Shown: positions 41,861 through 52,554, counted from the stretch's first letter. The stretch: 60,540 nucleotides of DNA from an uncultured Bacillota bacterium (GCA_937967955.1 CALBUB010000107.1:1-60540); one strand, 5' to 3'. Numbers and translations are program-made. Notes: generated by a model from the letters alone, not told the origin.

Positions 41861-43264
41861 TTATGCATCTGCCTTTTCGCCGTACTTTTCTTTTATGTAT
41901 TTATCTATTCCTTTTGCGGCAGTCTTACCTGCTCCCATGGCAAGTATAACTGTTGCAGCACCAGTTACTATATCCCCACCAGCAAATACGCCTTCTCTAG
42001 ATGTTTGTCCGTTTTCATCAACTACAATACAGCCTTTTTCATTAACTTCTAAGCCTTCTGTTGTTGAAGCTATTAATGGGTTTGGTGACGTACCTAAGGC
42101 CATGATTACTGTATCTACTTCAATTTCAAACTCAGAACCTTCAATAGGTACTGGTCTTCTTCTTCCAGAAGAATCTGGTTCTCCTAATTCCATTTTTATA
42201 CATTTCATACCTTTAACCCAGCCATTTTCATCTCCTAATATTTCTACTGGGTTTGTAAGCATTGCAAATTTAACACCTTCTTCTTTTGCATGGTGTACTT
42301 CTTCTACCCTAGCTGGCAACTCTTTTTCAGTTCTTCTATAAACGATTGTTACATCTGCTCCAAGTCTTAATGCAGTTCTTGCTGCGTCCATAGCAACGTT
42401 TCCTCCACCTACAACTGCTACTTTCTTTCCAACTTTAATAGGAGTATCATAATCCTCCCTATAAGCTTTCATTAAATTGTTACGAGTAAGGAATTCGTTT
42501 GCTGAAAATACCCCGTTCAAGTTTTCCCCTGGTATTCCCATAAATTTAGGAAGCCCTGCTCCAGAACCTATAAATACTGCATGGAAACCTTCTTTATTTA
42601 GTAAATCATCTATAGTAACGGTCCTTCCTACTATTACGTCTGTTTCTATTTTTACACCTAATTTCTCTAAGTTTGCTATCTCTGGCTTTACAACCTTATC
42701 CTTTGGCAACCTAAATTCTGGTATACCATATACTAAAACTCCACCTGGCTCATGTAAAGCTTCAAACATGGTTACCTCGTAACCTTCTTTTGCTAAATCT
42801 CCAGCACAAGTGATTCCAGCTGGTCCTGAACCTATAACTGCCACTTTGAAACCGTTCTTTTCCTTAGTTTTACCTACTTCAATATTATTTTCACGAGCCC
42901 AGTCAGCAGCAAATCTTTCTAATTTTCCGATAGCCACTGCTTCTCCTTTTATGCCACGAACACATACTTGCTCACATTGCTCTTCTTGTGGGCAAACTCT
43001 ACCACAAACAGCTGGCAAAGCAGTATACTCTGCTAAAACATGAGCTGCTTCTTCAAAATTACCTTCTGCAATTTCTTTAATAAAGCCGGGAATATCTATA
43101 CCAACAGGACAATTACCTACACATGGACGATGTTTACATTGTAGGCATCTTTTAGCTTCTTCCATTGCTTCTTCCGCTGTGTAGCCTAAGCAAACTTCAT
43201 CAAAATTTTTAATTCTTTCTTTTGGATCTTGTACTGAAATTGGCACTCTCTTCATTTTACTCAT
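41861..43264 (-). CDS. nfnB: NADH-dependent ferredoxin:NADP+ oxidoreductase, large subunit
   Basis: A 467-residue flavoprotein related to the small subunit of glutamate synthase. The first 100 residues hold the cysteines for two [4Fe-4S] clusters (CLQCKHRPCVGNCPVG; CGRVCPQEEQCEQVC). Two dinucleotide folds follow: AVIGSGPAGITCAGDL for FAD and VAVVGGGNVAMDAARTALRL for NADPH, with MALGTSPNP and the C-terminal GVFAGGDIVTGAATV. Together with the preceding gene this is the NfnAB electron-bifurcating transhydrogenase, which makes NADPH from NADH and reduced ferredoxin. Such large subunits are often mislabelled glutamate synthase or sulfide dehydrogenase, but the neighbour decides the call. It overlaps nfnA by one base at TAATG. 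Confidence 0.93.
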   Translation of the reverse strand: MSKMKRVPISVQDPKERIKNFDEVCLGYTAEEAMEEAKRCLQCKHRPCVGNCPVGIDIPGFIKEIAEGNFEEAAHVLAEYTALPAVCGRVCPQEEQCEQVCVRGIKGEAVAIGKLERFAADWARENNIEVGKTKEKNGFKVAVIGSGPAGITCAGDLAKEGYEVTMFEALHEPGGVLVYGIPEFRLPKDKVVKPEIANLEKLGVKIETDVIVGRTVTIDDLLNKEGFHAVFIGSGAGLPKFMGIPGENLNGVFSANEFLTRNNLMKAYREDYDTPIKVGKKVAVVGGGNVAMDAARTALRLGADVTIVYRRTEKELPARVEEVHHAKEEGVKFAMLTNPVEILGDENGWVKGMKCIKMELGEPDSSGRRRPVPIEGSEFEIEVDTVIMALGTSPNPLIASTTEGLEVNEKGCIVVDENGQTSREGVFAGGDIVTGAATVILAMGAGKTAAKGIDKYIKEKYGEKADA

Positions 43265-44142
43265 TAGTTAGCACCCCCATGTTGGCATTGGCAAACTTTC
43301 CTTTCTCCTCTTTTTGCCAATTCTTCCTCTTCTTTTTTATACTGAGCTTGTCTTTTTAATGCTTCATCAAAATCAACTAAATGGCCGTCAAACTCTGGTC
43401 CATCTACACATGCAAATTTTGTTTCTCCACCAACAGTCACTCTGCAAGCACCACACATGCCCGTTCCATCTACCATTATTGGATTAAGGCTTACTATAGT
43501 TTTTATTCCAAGTTCCTTAGTTAATAAGCATACAAACTTCATCATGATCATAGGACCTATAGCAACTACTACATCGTATTCTTTACCTTGATTCTTAACA
43601 AGTTCTTCTATAGCTGCCGTTACCATACCATGGAAGCCATAAGAACCGTCATCAGTGCAAACCATTAAATTGCCAGCAACTTCTCTCATTTTATCTTCCA
43701 ATATTACTAACTCTTTTGTTTTTGCACCTATTATTACATCCACATCTATACCGTGCTCTTTAAACCATCTAACTTGAGGATATACTGGTGCAGCTCCCAC
43801 TCCACCTGCCACAAACAGATATTTTTTCTTTTTAACTTCTTCTAAATCTTCATTTACATAATCAGAGGGTCTACCTAATGGTCCAACAAAATCCCTTAAG
43901 TAATCTCCTTCTTCAAGAGCTGCTATTTTCTTGGTAGAAGCACCAACAGTTTGTATAACTATGTTTACTGTTCCCTTTTCCTTATCATAGTCACAAATAG
44001 TTAAGGGTACCCTTTCTCCAACTTCATCAGCAATTACTATTACAAACTGGCCTGGTTGGGCTGATTCTGCAACTCTTGGAGCCAATATGTCCATAGAAAC
44101 AATGTTTGGAGCTAAAAACTTCTTCTCTACGATTTTAAACAA
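43264..44142 (-). CDS. nfnA: NADH-dependent ferredoxin:NADP+ oxidoreductase, small subunit
   Basis: A 292-residue ferredoxin-reductase-like protein with an FAD domain (VPLTICDYD, FVGPLGRPS), an NADH domain (FVAGGVGAAPVYPQVRWF) and a C-terminal [2Fe-2S] site: MCGACRVTVGG and FACVDGPEFDGH, with one aspartate as in NfnA/PyrK-type proteins. It pairs with nfnB as the other half of the bifurcating transhydrogenase, which links NADH, NADPH and ferredoxin pools in strict anaerobes. It starts with TTG after GAGGGGGG. The older names dihydroorotate dehydrogenase electron-transfer subunit and SudB refer to the same family. Confidence 0.93.
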   Translation of the reverse strand: MFKIVEKKFLAPNIVSMDILAPRVAESAQPGQFVIVIADEVGERVPLTICDYDKEKGTVNIVIQTVGASTKKIAALEEGDYLRDFVGPLGRPSDYVNEDLEEVKKKKYLFVAGGVGAAPVYPQVRWFKEHGIDVDVIIGAKTKELVILEDKMREVAGNLMVCTDDGSYGFHGMVTAAIEELVKNQGKEYDVVVAIGPMIMMKFVCLLTKELGIKTIVSLNPIMVDGTGMCGACRVTVGGETKFACVDGPEFDGHLVDFDEALKRQAQYKKEEEELAKRGERKVCQCQHGGAN

Positions 44143-44515
44143 CGCAATTCCCCCCTCTAAATGTTATCTAAATTAAATTATATAAAATGTAGTATAAATA
44201 TTAAAGGTTAGTTATTTGTATGACTAGGTATATCCTTATAAAATAGAGCATGCTATAAAATGCAGAATGTTTGTCATACAATTAACAATTGCTACAGCAC
44301 TAATATATCACAAATTATAGATATATTCAATAAAATTAATTAGACTTTTTTTGTTTCACAAAATCACGACAATTATCTTTATATTTCTGTATTAAATTCT
44401 AAAATTTTCCATAATGATTAAGAACTTGTATTTTGGACGTTTTTGTAGATTTGTTAAAATATTGATTAACAAACAAATAAAATAAGCTCCCTTATATCTA
44501 CAAGGGAGCTATTTA
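44143..44515 (-). promoter_or_regulatory. 373 bp gap upstream of nfnA with two inverted repeats and a terminator
   Basis: No gene is seen here. Reading leftward toward nfnA there is a candidate promoter (TTGTAT around 44276-44281 and TATAGC, 18 bp spacer). A 9 bp inverted repeat, TTGTATGAC (44216-44224) and GTCATACAA (44273-44281), brackets that promoter. Farther up, TTGTTAA (44451-44457) and TTAACAA (44466-44472) form a second inverted repeat with an 8 bp centre; its arms equal the Rex half-site, but Rex operators have a shorter centre. The terminator of the glucan synthase gene lies at 44474-44510. Confidence 0.4.
44474..44510 (-). terminator. Terminator of the glucan synthase gene
   Basis: AGCTCCCTT (44485-44493) pairs with AAGGGAGCT (44502-44510), followed on the minus strand by TATTTTATTTG. 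It is 6 bp past the stop codon. Confidence 0.85.
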
Positions 44516-47500
44516 TTAGCCCATTTCAACAAGCACATGGTGTTCTTTTCCATCATCAACTAAATTTATATGTTTTTCTTCTACTTTAAACCCATCCAAA
44601 TATATATTTTTTACTCCTCTATTGATTTTATTTGGATTAATTACTTTTATATTGTAGCTGGTGTTTTTATATCTATATTTTATGGTATATTCATCCCAAG
44701 TCCTTGGTATACACGGCTCTATAATAAGTTTGTTCTGTTCTATTTTAAAACCTAATATATCTTCTAAACCAACAATATACATCCAGCCTGAAGAGCCAGT
44801 ATACCAAGTCCAGCCGCCTCTGCCTAAGTGTTGGGGATTGGTGTAAACATCTGCAGCTAAAACGTAGGGCTCAACCTTGTACTTAGCTGCTTCTATGGAA
44901 GTTCTAGAATGGTTTATTGGATTAATCATATTAAATAATTTGTGTGCCTTATCCCCATCTCCTAACATAGCAAAAGCTTTTATAGCCCAGGTGGCTGCAT
45001 GGGTGTACTGTCCTCCATTTTCTCTTACTCCTGGAACATAGGATTTTATATAGCCAGGCTCTAAGTCACTATCTGAGAAAGGAGGAGTTAAAAGGGCAAT
45101 TATTCCTTCTTCCTCGTTTACAAGGTACTTTTCTAGTGCTTCTAAAGCTATTTTTCTTCTCTCTTCAGCTGCTAAGCCTGATATTACTGACCAGGACTGG
45201 GCAATGGAATCTATCATACACTCGCTATTTTCCTTGGAACCAAGGGGAGTGCCATCATCAAAGAAAGCTCTAATATACCATTCCCCATCCCAAGAATTTT
45301 TCTCAAGCTTTTCTTTTAGTTGAGAAATTACTTTCTTGTACTTTTCAACTCTTTCATAATCCTTCATAAGCTCACATACTGGTATAAATTCTTTCAAAAC
45401 GGTAGCTAAAAACCAGCCTAGCCAAACAGATTCTCCTTTGCCCTGGTAGCCTACTTTATTCATTCCATCATTCCAATCCCCTCCACCCATTAGTGGAAGG
45501 CCTCTTTCTCCAAACCTTAAAGCTCTTTCTATGGCTCTTATACAATGTTCATATACGCTACCAATTTCTTCTGAAATATTTGGTACTTCATATCTTTCCA
45601 TTTCATTTTCTTTCAAAGGTGGACTTTCAATGAAAGGCACTTCTTCTTTCAAAATATCTATATTTCCTGTTACTTTAATGTATTTAGCTACTCCTAAGGG
45701 CAACCATAATAGGTCATCAGAATATCTAGTTCTAATTCCCTTATGGACTTTGCTAGCTGGTGCTGGATGCCACCAATGCTGTATATCTCCTTCCTTAAAC
45801 TGGTGGGCGCAATTGTTCAATATTTGGGCTTTAGTTATGGTTGGCAAATGGTATATTATGTTTGTTGCATCTTGCATTTGATCCCTTGCCCCATAGGCAC
45901 CTCCTACCTGGTAGAAACCTGCCCTTGCCCAAATTCTAGAAGCTACCGTCTGGTATACTAGCCATTGGTTCAGCATGTAGTTCATGGTAGCATCTGGTGT
46001 ATTTACTTGTATTGTAGAAACTACATCTTCCCAAAAAGCCCTTGTAGATTCTAAAGCTTCCTTTGAATAAGCAACATTTTTGTATTTATCTATTAGTTTA
46101 CAGCCAGCTTCCAGCTCCTTAGCCTCTGCCAGCAAAAATACTATTTCCTTTTCTTCATTGGCTTGAAGCCTTATGTTTACTTCCAAGACTACACAGGGAT
46201 TGTAGCCTACTCCAAGGGTATTTGAAAGCCTTACCCTCTTCATACCTTCCGGCATTTCATAATTTGGGATAGTGCCTAAAAACTCATTCCTGTTCCCTGT
46301 ATAGGAGCTTATATCCTCTGATGTTCCTACAAATAGAGTACTTCCCTTAAATTCAGTGTTTGTTGAATTCTTTGCAACAATTACCCCATCAACAATAGCT
46401 GTTTCTATTAGCTTTTCCGTTTCTTCATCTGTAACTCCAAGGACAGGTCTGATATAGTAATATAGGCTTATGTTTCGTTCAGTATTAGATTCATTTTTTA
46501 ATTTTACCAGGTTAACTTTAATGTTAGCATCCTTTGGTACAAATATTGTAAGTTCTTGTTCTATACCCTTGCTATTGTGGTAGAAACTAGTATACCCCAT
46601 GCCATAAGTTACAATATAAGTATTTCTATCCCTAATAGGCTTAGGGGTAATACTCCAAACTTCTCCTGTTTCATTATCCATTAAGTAGATTATCTCTCCC
46701 TGCTGGGACAATATTGGCTCGTTATACCAAGGGGTTAGCTTGTTTTCTCTACTGTTATCAGCCCAAGTAAAGCCACCACCTTGTTCTGTAACTATACAGC
46801 CAAAATTACTATTGGCAATTACATTTACCCAAGGCATAGGAGTATTGACTCCTTCATCAAGCTTTATAACATATTTTTTTCCTTCTTCTGCAAAGCCACC
46901 ATAGCCATTGAAATAGTCTAAGGCCACATCATATTCCTTCTTTGGATATTCCACTTTTGGCTTATTAAATTCTTTGTAAGGTATATCTAAATAGTTTGCT
47001 GCCTTTATTGAGACGCCTTTCTCTGCATCTATTATTACATTAGCAAAATTATATAATAAGCTTTTGTCCTCTTCTGCTAAAGTATTTTCATTTATTATAA
47101 ATATACCTCCTGGCCTGTTTAATAGATTTCTTCTACTGTAAACCTCTTCTCTTATGCTTTCATATAGGGGCTGGAAATATATGCTTTCATCCTTATTTAA
47201 TATAATTAAATCTACTGTTAAACCTTTATAGGACCAGTATTGATGGATATTGAGTATTTTCTTTAGGTTTCTTAAGCCCTTCATGGTGTCAATTGTTACA
47301 AGTACTATTGGATAGTCCCCTGATATACCCTTTGCCCATAAGCCTTCCTTTCCCTTCTTGTTTAACTTTATTAAGGTCTTATACTTATCCTTTATATTAT
47401 CTTTAATGAAGAACAAATAGGGTAGCAATTCATCAAAGGGTTCAATATCTTCTCTATTTAATGCTAAATAACCTACTTCCGTTTGGGCTTTAGTTCTAAA

Positions 47501-50500
47501 TAAGTCTATTGCCAGCCTTATATTGTTTTTATCACTATATTTATCCAGCAAATAGATTGCTTCTTCTTTGCTATTTGCAAAGGCAGTAATATAGTATATG
47601 TCTACCTTTCCCTTAGGAGGGATCCTTACCTTTTTACCTATGCTGAATATTGGCTCTAGTACTGTACCTGTAGTGTTAGTAAGTCCCTTTTCTATGGCTT
47701 TAGGATTTTTTAGATCATTGCCCCTACCAATAAAAGCAGCCCGGTTAGTTTCATACTGGAAGCCTTCATCTTTATCAAAAGTTTTAGCTAAGTGGAGCAA
47801 CCACACATCCTCTTGGTCTTCCTGTCTTTTTCTCCTATAAGCCAGCAGACCTTCCTTCTCTTCTATAGCTTCTGTCCTTACAAATAGATTATTAAAGGTT
47901 TGGTGAGCCATGTCAGAGTTAATATTATCTCCTACAATTTCAACATAGCTTATAGTTTCTAATAAGGCTTCCTCTTCACCATTGTTTATAAGTCTTACCC
48001 TTCTAAGCTCTCCTGCTTCTTCTGGCAGCAGAAAAATATCCATATTAGTTTCTATAGGCCCATCCTTTCTAGTAAAGCTAGCCTTATAGGTTAAAAACTC
48101 CACATTGTAAGCATCTGGCTCTTTATAAACTGGTGCATAGGTAGTAGACCAGTAGGCCTTATTCTTTATGTCCTTTATATATATGAACTGGCCATATGAG
48201 TTTAATAGATAGTCTCTTCTCCATCTATTTACGTACAAATTTCCATTTTTAGAAAAGCCTTCACCCCTATTGGTTACCATAAGGGTATAGGAACCTGAGG
48301 ATAACAGGTGGCATTTAATATCCTTTAAGCTAGCTTTTGAATAGACTTTTCTTTCCCAGCCTTCTTCTTTTCTTCTAAAGGTCTTAATTTCTTCTGTAGC
48401 TTCTTTTTCCTTAGATATTATAGGATTTAAGGGAAGGCTTTCCTGTAGTAAGAATTCACCACATTTCATCTGAGTATCCCTATGGAATCTTTCTACTAAA
48501 ATATCTCCATTTAAGAAATTGTTTATTGCTGCAAGTATCATTCCCTGATGGTGGCTCATATAAGACTTTACAATTCCCTTGTCTAAATGGGCTGGCAGTC
48601 TCCTTAATGTATAATCTACTGCCTCATAGAAGCCATAGGGGCCCTCCATGCCTTCTTCCCTTAGCCTATTTATGTTTTCTAAAACTCCTTCCTGGTCAAA
48701 TTTTAAAGCCAAGAAAGTAGAGTAAGGTGATACTACTAATTCATCCTTTAGGCCCCTCTTAAAGCCTAAAGCAGGCACACCAAAGGCTTTATACTGGTAG
48801 TTTAGTTGATTATCAAAGGCAAAAAAGCCAGATTCAGAAATACCCCAAGGCACCTTATTCTTTTTACCATAGGCTTGCTGTACCTTTATGATAGTTTTAT
48901 ATGTTTCATTAATTAAGCTGTTCTTGTAGCTTTTCAACACTAAAGAAGGCATCAAATATTCAAACATGGTTCCTGTCCAAGAAGCAAGGCCTATATAGTT
49001 ATCTTCAATTATCAAGGGTTTACCTAACATGCTCCAATGCTTTACAGGTACTTCTCCCCTAGAAATAGCAATATAGCTTGATATTCTGGCTTCAGAGGCT
49101 AATAAATCGTAATGGTTGTTTAATGCCTTGTCTTCTTCCACATTGTAACCTATATAAAATAGATTTCTTCCTTTATCGTATAGAGGTGCAAATTTAGTAT
49201 TATTGATTAATTTTTCTATTCTTTCAATAAGTAAATCAATTTCATAGCTTTCCTTATCACTAGCATCCTTTTTATATTCTTTTAAGCCTTCCTTAACTAC
49301 TATTAAATAGGATACAAAGTTGCCACTATCTACTGTAGAAACAAACACTGGCTTTAATGGTTTTAGATTGGTTGTGTCATACCAATTGTATAGATGGCCT
49401 TCCCATTTTTCCATTTTCTCTATGGTATCTAAAGTCTGTTTAAGCCTTAATAACATTTCAGAAGTATCGATAAATTGTAAATCCCTGCTGCATAGAACAG
49501 CCAATAGATAAAAACCTATATTGGTTGGGGAAGTCCTATTGGCCTCTCCATTATAGGGATACTCCTGAAAATTATCGGGAGGAAGGAAATTATTTTTAGA
49601 ATCTGTAAACTCCCTATAGTATTTCCAGGTTTTTTCGGCTATTTCTATTAATAGCTTCCTGTCTTCTTCCTTAATTTCTATTTTATTTTCCTCTTCCTTG
49701 CTAATCCTATAGGCTATTACTGGACCAAATAGCCATAATATGCTTATTAGCACAGCTACAAATAAGTTTCTTACATTAAAGGCATAGGTTAGGGAAAATA
49801 GCAGTATTCCAAAGGCTACATTGGCTTTCATAGAGTTAAAATAACTTAATATATCGTTTTTGACCTGCCTTTCCATATCAAAGGCAGTAGTCCATTCTAA
49901 TAGATTCTTCTTAGATACAAAAACCCTATAAAGGGTTCTAACTATGGCATCAGCCATCATGTAGGCTTCATTAGGTAAGAAGGCAAGTTGTAGTAAACCT
50001 TGGTATACTAGCCTTTTATATTCAGGTATTATAGGCTCATTAAATCTTATCCTTTGCAAACTAAACCTTTTACCTAGTAAATCATCAAGCCCTTTTGTAA
50101 CAATTGGGTAGAAAAGGTTTAACAAAACTAGCCCAAGCCAAATAAACATATTGCCAGGCAGGAAAACTATGCCTAGTATCAATGTAATAAGTAAGGCTAT
50201 GGGTAGTAAACTTCTCCTCATATTATCAAGCATCTTCCATTTTGATAAATGGGATAGATTTTCCCCAAGTGGACCTATTAACCACCTTATTAGCTGCCAA
50301 TCCCCTCTTACCCATCTATGTTGTCTTTTTATATAAGAACTGTATTTTTCCGGATAGCCATCAACCAGCTGTATATCTGTAGCTAAGCCTACCCTAATAT
50401 AGCTGCCTTCTAAAAGGTCATGGCTAAGGACGGTATTCTCTGGTATGGTTTTATCTAGGCACTTTTGGAAAACTCTTAAATCGTATATTCCTTTACCAGT

Positions 50501-52522
50501 AAATATGCCTTCTCCAAATAAATCTTGATAGATATCAGAAATAGCAGTACTATAAGGCTCCATGCCACCCTGTCCAGCAAAAACTTTAGTAAATAGGGAC
50601 TTACTACTGCTTTCAATATCTATCAATATTCTTGGCTGGATTATACCATAGCCTTCCACAACTACATTCCTATCCTCATCTACTACAGCCCTATTAAGAG
50701 GGTGTGCAATGGCACCTATTAGCCTTTTTGCCGCATCTATAGGCAATTTTGTATCTGCATCTAGGGTAATAACATATTTTATCTTCCCTTTGATTTTAGA
50801 AATATCTCCATAGATTGCCCTGAAGCTAGTATTTTTATCTCCTAAAAGGAGCCTATTCAGTTCAACTAATGCACCCCTTTTTCTCTCCCAGCCCATCCAC
50901 CTATCCTGGGTCTGGGAATATACCCTGTCTCTATGGAAATAGAAGAATATATCCTCATCAGCAGCATATTTCCTGTTAAGTTCACTGAAAAGCTCTATTC
51001 CCTTTTCTATTATACTTTCATCTTCAGAAGCTTCTTTTTCATCTATATCCTTAAAATCTCCAAGTAAGGCAAAATAGATGTTTTTCTGCCTATTAGATAG
51101 ATAATAAACTTCCAAATTTTTTGCTAATTCTACTATTCTTTCTTCATCTGTAATAAGGGTTGGAATTACTACTAAGGTAGATAGTTCTTCTGGTATTTCC
51201 TCTTCAAAAGCCATTTTAGGAATAAATTTGGGGGAAAATATTTTTGAATATAAATAGTTAGCTAAATTCAATAGGATTGATAGTATTGGTATAAAGCTAA
51301 TTATAAATATTAGGGGGCTTAAAAGGAAGTTGCCTTCCTTATAGTAGAATATACTTAGTAAAAGGGCAAAAAGGAAGGATGTAGCCATTGTTGGTAATAG
51401 GTAATAGCTTAAGCTTCCCAAGTATATGCTTGCCTTACCATTGTCCTGATAATACTTAAAAAGTTTTTCTCTGCCTTTATCTATTAGGTAGTAGCCTACA
51501 TGGGCTTTTTTATCCCTAATACCTCTGTCCCACTCTTCTTGGGCAAATTCTAATAGCTTTTTACATAGACTAATCTCCTGTACTTTAAATCTTTCAGCCA
51601 ATATCTTTATATGGTATCTATAATATTCTTTTGAAGCGGAATCCATCTTATCAAATATTCCTAGAGGGTCTTCTTTTAAAACTTTGTCTAATACTCTAAT
51701 AGCTACAAATATATTTTCCCAATTTAATGTGGAAATATTTCTTAAAGATGTTATGCCGTAGCCTAAGGATACTTTATTTTTGGATTGGATAGTGTATTCC
51801 CTTTCTAATATTTCCTCTATAGTTTTGTCTAAAAATTGTAATTTTTCATCGATTAAGTCTAATATATCCTGAAAGTCCTCTTTGCCTTCCCTTATCCTTC
51901 CAATTATCCTCTCTGTCCTTACAGAATCAGCCAAATCAATGTTTTCTATTATCTCCTCTAATTTTTCCCTTGAACTAAAATCTATGGCATCTACTTCATC
52001 CCACACTTCTTTTATATACTGCATATTAGTAACAATACTTCCTATATACTCCATTAAGCCTAAGGTTAAGTATTTTGGCAGAAAGCTAATCTCTTCAAGG
52101 GAAAGTATTTCATCCTTTTGGAAATGGTTTATGTATTTTATAATTCTTTCTTCACTGATATTCCCCGTAGAATCATGTATTAGCTCTAAGGCTAATAGAT
52201 ATATTCTGGGATAGCCTTTGTATAGGCCATCCTTTATCACGTTTAAAATAATCTTTTTTTCTCTTTCTACATCTTGTTTTAACTGTTTATATGTCAATTC
52301 TATAAAATAGAAATTGTCTAATAGCCAATCTGCACCTTTAGGTAAGGATTTGCTATCTACCAAATGTTTATTGAAAGCTTCATATACTTTCTCTATCTTC
52401 CTAAAGCTGGAATTAAGCCTATCCAGCATAAATTTCTTTGTATTTGCTTTCTTATCCGTTTTACATAGAATATATAAATCTTCTTTAAGAACAGGAATAC
52501 CTATCTGCTCTTTTTCTAACAT
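44516..52522 (-). CDS. ndvB: Cyclic beta-1,2-glucan synthase-like protein (NdvB/Cgs type)
   Basis: A 2668-residue membrane protein, near the size of Brucella Cgs (about 2870) and with the same order. After a 370-residue N-terminal region come transmembrane helices (about 375-425), a GT84 glycosyltransferase with TLDADTKLP (about 585) and RQHRWVRGDW (about 733), more transmembrane helices (about 780-850 and 925-970), a glucoamylase-like region, and a C-terminal GH94 domain with GGGDWNDGMN (about 2343). In Proteobacteria the first part makes linear beta-1,2-glucan on the protein from UDP-glucose and GH94 trims it during cyclisation. Its operon partner upstream is a sugar-nucleotide transferase. 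A Firmicute making such a glucan is unusual but not unknown. Confidence 0.9.
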   Translation of the reverse strand: MLEKEQIGIPVLKEDLYILCKTDKKANTKKFMLDRLNSSFRKIEKVYEAFNKHLVDSKSLPKGADWLLDNFYFIELTYKQLKQDVEREKKIILNVIKDGLYKGYPRIYLLALELIHDSTGNISEERIIKYINHFQKDEILSLEEISFLPKYLTLGLMEYIGSIVTNMQYIKEVWDEVDAIDFSSREKLEEIIENIDLADSVRTERIIGRIREGKEDFQDILDLIDEKLQFLDKTIEEILEREYTIQSKNKVSLGYGITSLRNISTLNWENIFVAIRVLDKVLKEDPLGIFDKMDSASKEYYRYHIKILAERFKVQEISLCKKLLEFAQEEWDRGIRDKKAHVGYYLIDKGREKLFKYYQDNGKASIYLGSLSYYLLPTMATSFLFALLLSIFYYKEGNFLLSPLIFIISFIPILSILLNLANYLYSKIFSPKFIPKMAFEEEIPEELSTLVVIPTLITDEERIVELAKNLEVYYLSNRQKNIYFALLGDFKDIDEKEASEDESIIEKGIELFSELNRKYAADEDIFFYFHRDRVYSQTQDRWMGWERKRGALVELNRLLLGDKNTSFRAIYGDISKIKGKIKYVITLDADTKLPIDAAKRLIGAIAHPLNRAVVDEDRNVVVEGYGIIQPRILIDIESSSKSLFTKVFAGQGGMEPYSTAISDIYQDLFGEGIFTGKGIYDLRVFQKCLDKTIPENTVLSHDLLEGSYIRVGLATDIQLVDGYPEKYSSYIKRQHRWVRGDWQLIRWLIGPLGENLSHLSKWKMLDNMRRSLLPIALLITLILGIVFLPGNMFIWLGLVLLNLFYPIVTKGLDDLLGKRFSLQRIRFNEPIIPEYKRLVYQGLLQLAFLPNEAYMMADAIVRTLYRVFVSKKNLLEWTTAFDMERQVKNDILSYFNSMKANVAFGILLFSLTYAFNVRNLFVAVLISILWLFGPVIAYRISKEEENKIEIKEEDRKLLIEIAEKTWKYYREFTDSKNNFLPPDNFQEYPYNGEANRTSPTNIGFYLLAVLCSRDLQFIDTSEMLLRLKQTLDTIEKMEKWEGHLYNWYDTTNLKPLKPVFVSTVDSGNFVSYLIVVKEGLKEYKKDASDKESYEIDLLIERIEKLINNTKFAPLYDKGRNLFYIGYNVEEDKALNNHYDLLASEARISSYIAISRGEVPVKHWSMLGKPLIIEDNYIGLASWTGTMFEYLMPSLVLKSYKNSLINETYKTIIKVQQAYGKKNKVPWGISESGFFAFDNQLNYQYKAFGVPALGFKRGLKDELVVSPYSTFLALKFDQEGVLENINRLREEGMEGPYGFYEAVDYTLRRLPAHLDKGIVKSYMSHHQGMILAAINNFLNGDILVERFHRDTQMKCGEFLLQESLPLNPIISKEKEATEEIKTFRRKEEGWERKVYSKASLKDIKCHLLSSGSYTLMVTNRGEGFSKNGNLYVNRWRRDYLLNSYGQFIYIKDIKNKAYWSTTYAPVYKEPDAYNVEFLTYKASFTRKDGPIETNMDIFLLPEEAGELRRVRLINNGEEEALLETISYVEIVGDNINSDMAHQTFNNLFVRTEAIEEKEGLLAYRRKRQEDQEDVWLLHLAKTFDKDEGFQYETNRAAFIGRGNDLKNPKAIEKGLTNTTGTVLEPIFSIGKKVRIPPKGKVDIYYITAFANSKEEAIYLLDKYSDKNNIRLAIDLFRTKAQTEVGYLALNREDIEPFDELLPYLFFIKDNIKDKYKTLIKLNKKGKEGLWAKGISGDYPIVLVTIDTMKGLRNLKKILNIHQYWSYKGLTVDLIILNKDESIYFQPLYESIREEVYSRRNLLNRPGGIFIINENTLAEEDKSLLYNFANVIIDAEKGVSIKAANYLDIPYKEFNKPKVEYPKKEYDVALDYFNGYGGFAEEGKKYVIKLDEGVNTPMPWVNVIANSNFGCIVTEQGGGFTWADNSRENKLTPWYNEPILSQQGEIIYLMDNETGEVWSITPKPIRDRNTYIVTYGMGYTSFYHNSKGIEQELTIFVPKDANIKVNLVKLKNESNTERNISLYYYIRPVLGVTDEETEKLIETAIVDGVIVAKNSTNTEFKGSTLFVGTSEDISSYTGNRNEFLGTIPNYEMPEGMKRVRLSNTLGVGYNPCVVLEVNIRLQANEEKEIVFLLAEAKELEAGCKLIDKYKNVAYSKEALESTRAFWEDVVSTIQVNTPDATMNYMLNQWLVYQTVASRIWARAGFYQVGGAYGARDQMQDATNIIYHLPTITKAQILNNCAHQFKEGDIQHWWHPAPASKVHKGIRTRYSDDLLWLPLGVAKYIKVTGNIDILKEEVPFIESPPLKENEMERYEVPNISEEIGSVYEHCIRAIERALRFGERGLPLMGGGDWNDGMNKVGYQGKGESVWLGWFLATVLKEFIPVCELMKDYERVEKYKKVISQLKEKLEKNSWDGEWYIRAFFDDGTPLGSKENSECMIDSIAQSWSVISGLAAEERRKIALEALEKYLVNEEEGIIALLTPPFSDSDLEPGYIKSYVPGVRENGGQYTHAATWAIKAFAMLGDGDKAHKLFNMINPINHSRTSIEAAKYKVEPYVLAADVYTNPQHLGRGGWTWYTGSSGWMYIVGLEDILGFKIEQNKLIIEPCIPRTWDEYTIKYRYKNTSYNIKVINPNKINRGVKNIYLDGFKVEEKHINLVDDGKEHHVLVEMG

Positions 52523-52554
52523 ACTCCTTACCTTCCTTTCATCTTTTGAGGTTG

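Noticed and set aside
41895..42341. 148-codon frame opposite nfnB
   Set aside because: Shadow of an unambiguous nfnB coding region.
41861..43264. Glutamate synthase small subunit (gltD)
   Set aside because: No large glutamate synthase subunit nearby, and the overlapping partner is an NfnA-type protein.
43264..44142. Annotation as dihydroorotate dehydrogenase electron-transfer subunit (PyrK) or sulfide dehydrogenase
   Set aside because: No pyrD is adjacent; overlap with the gltD-like large subunit fits NfnAB better.
44451..44472. Certain Rex operator
   Set aside because: Half-sites match but the centre is 8 bp rather than the usual shorter one, and it lies far from the nfnA start, so only a tentative finding is reported.
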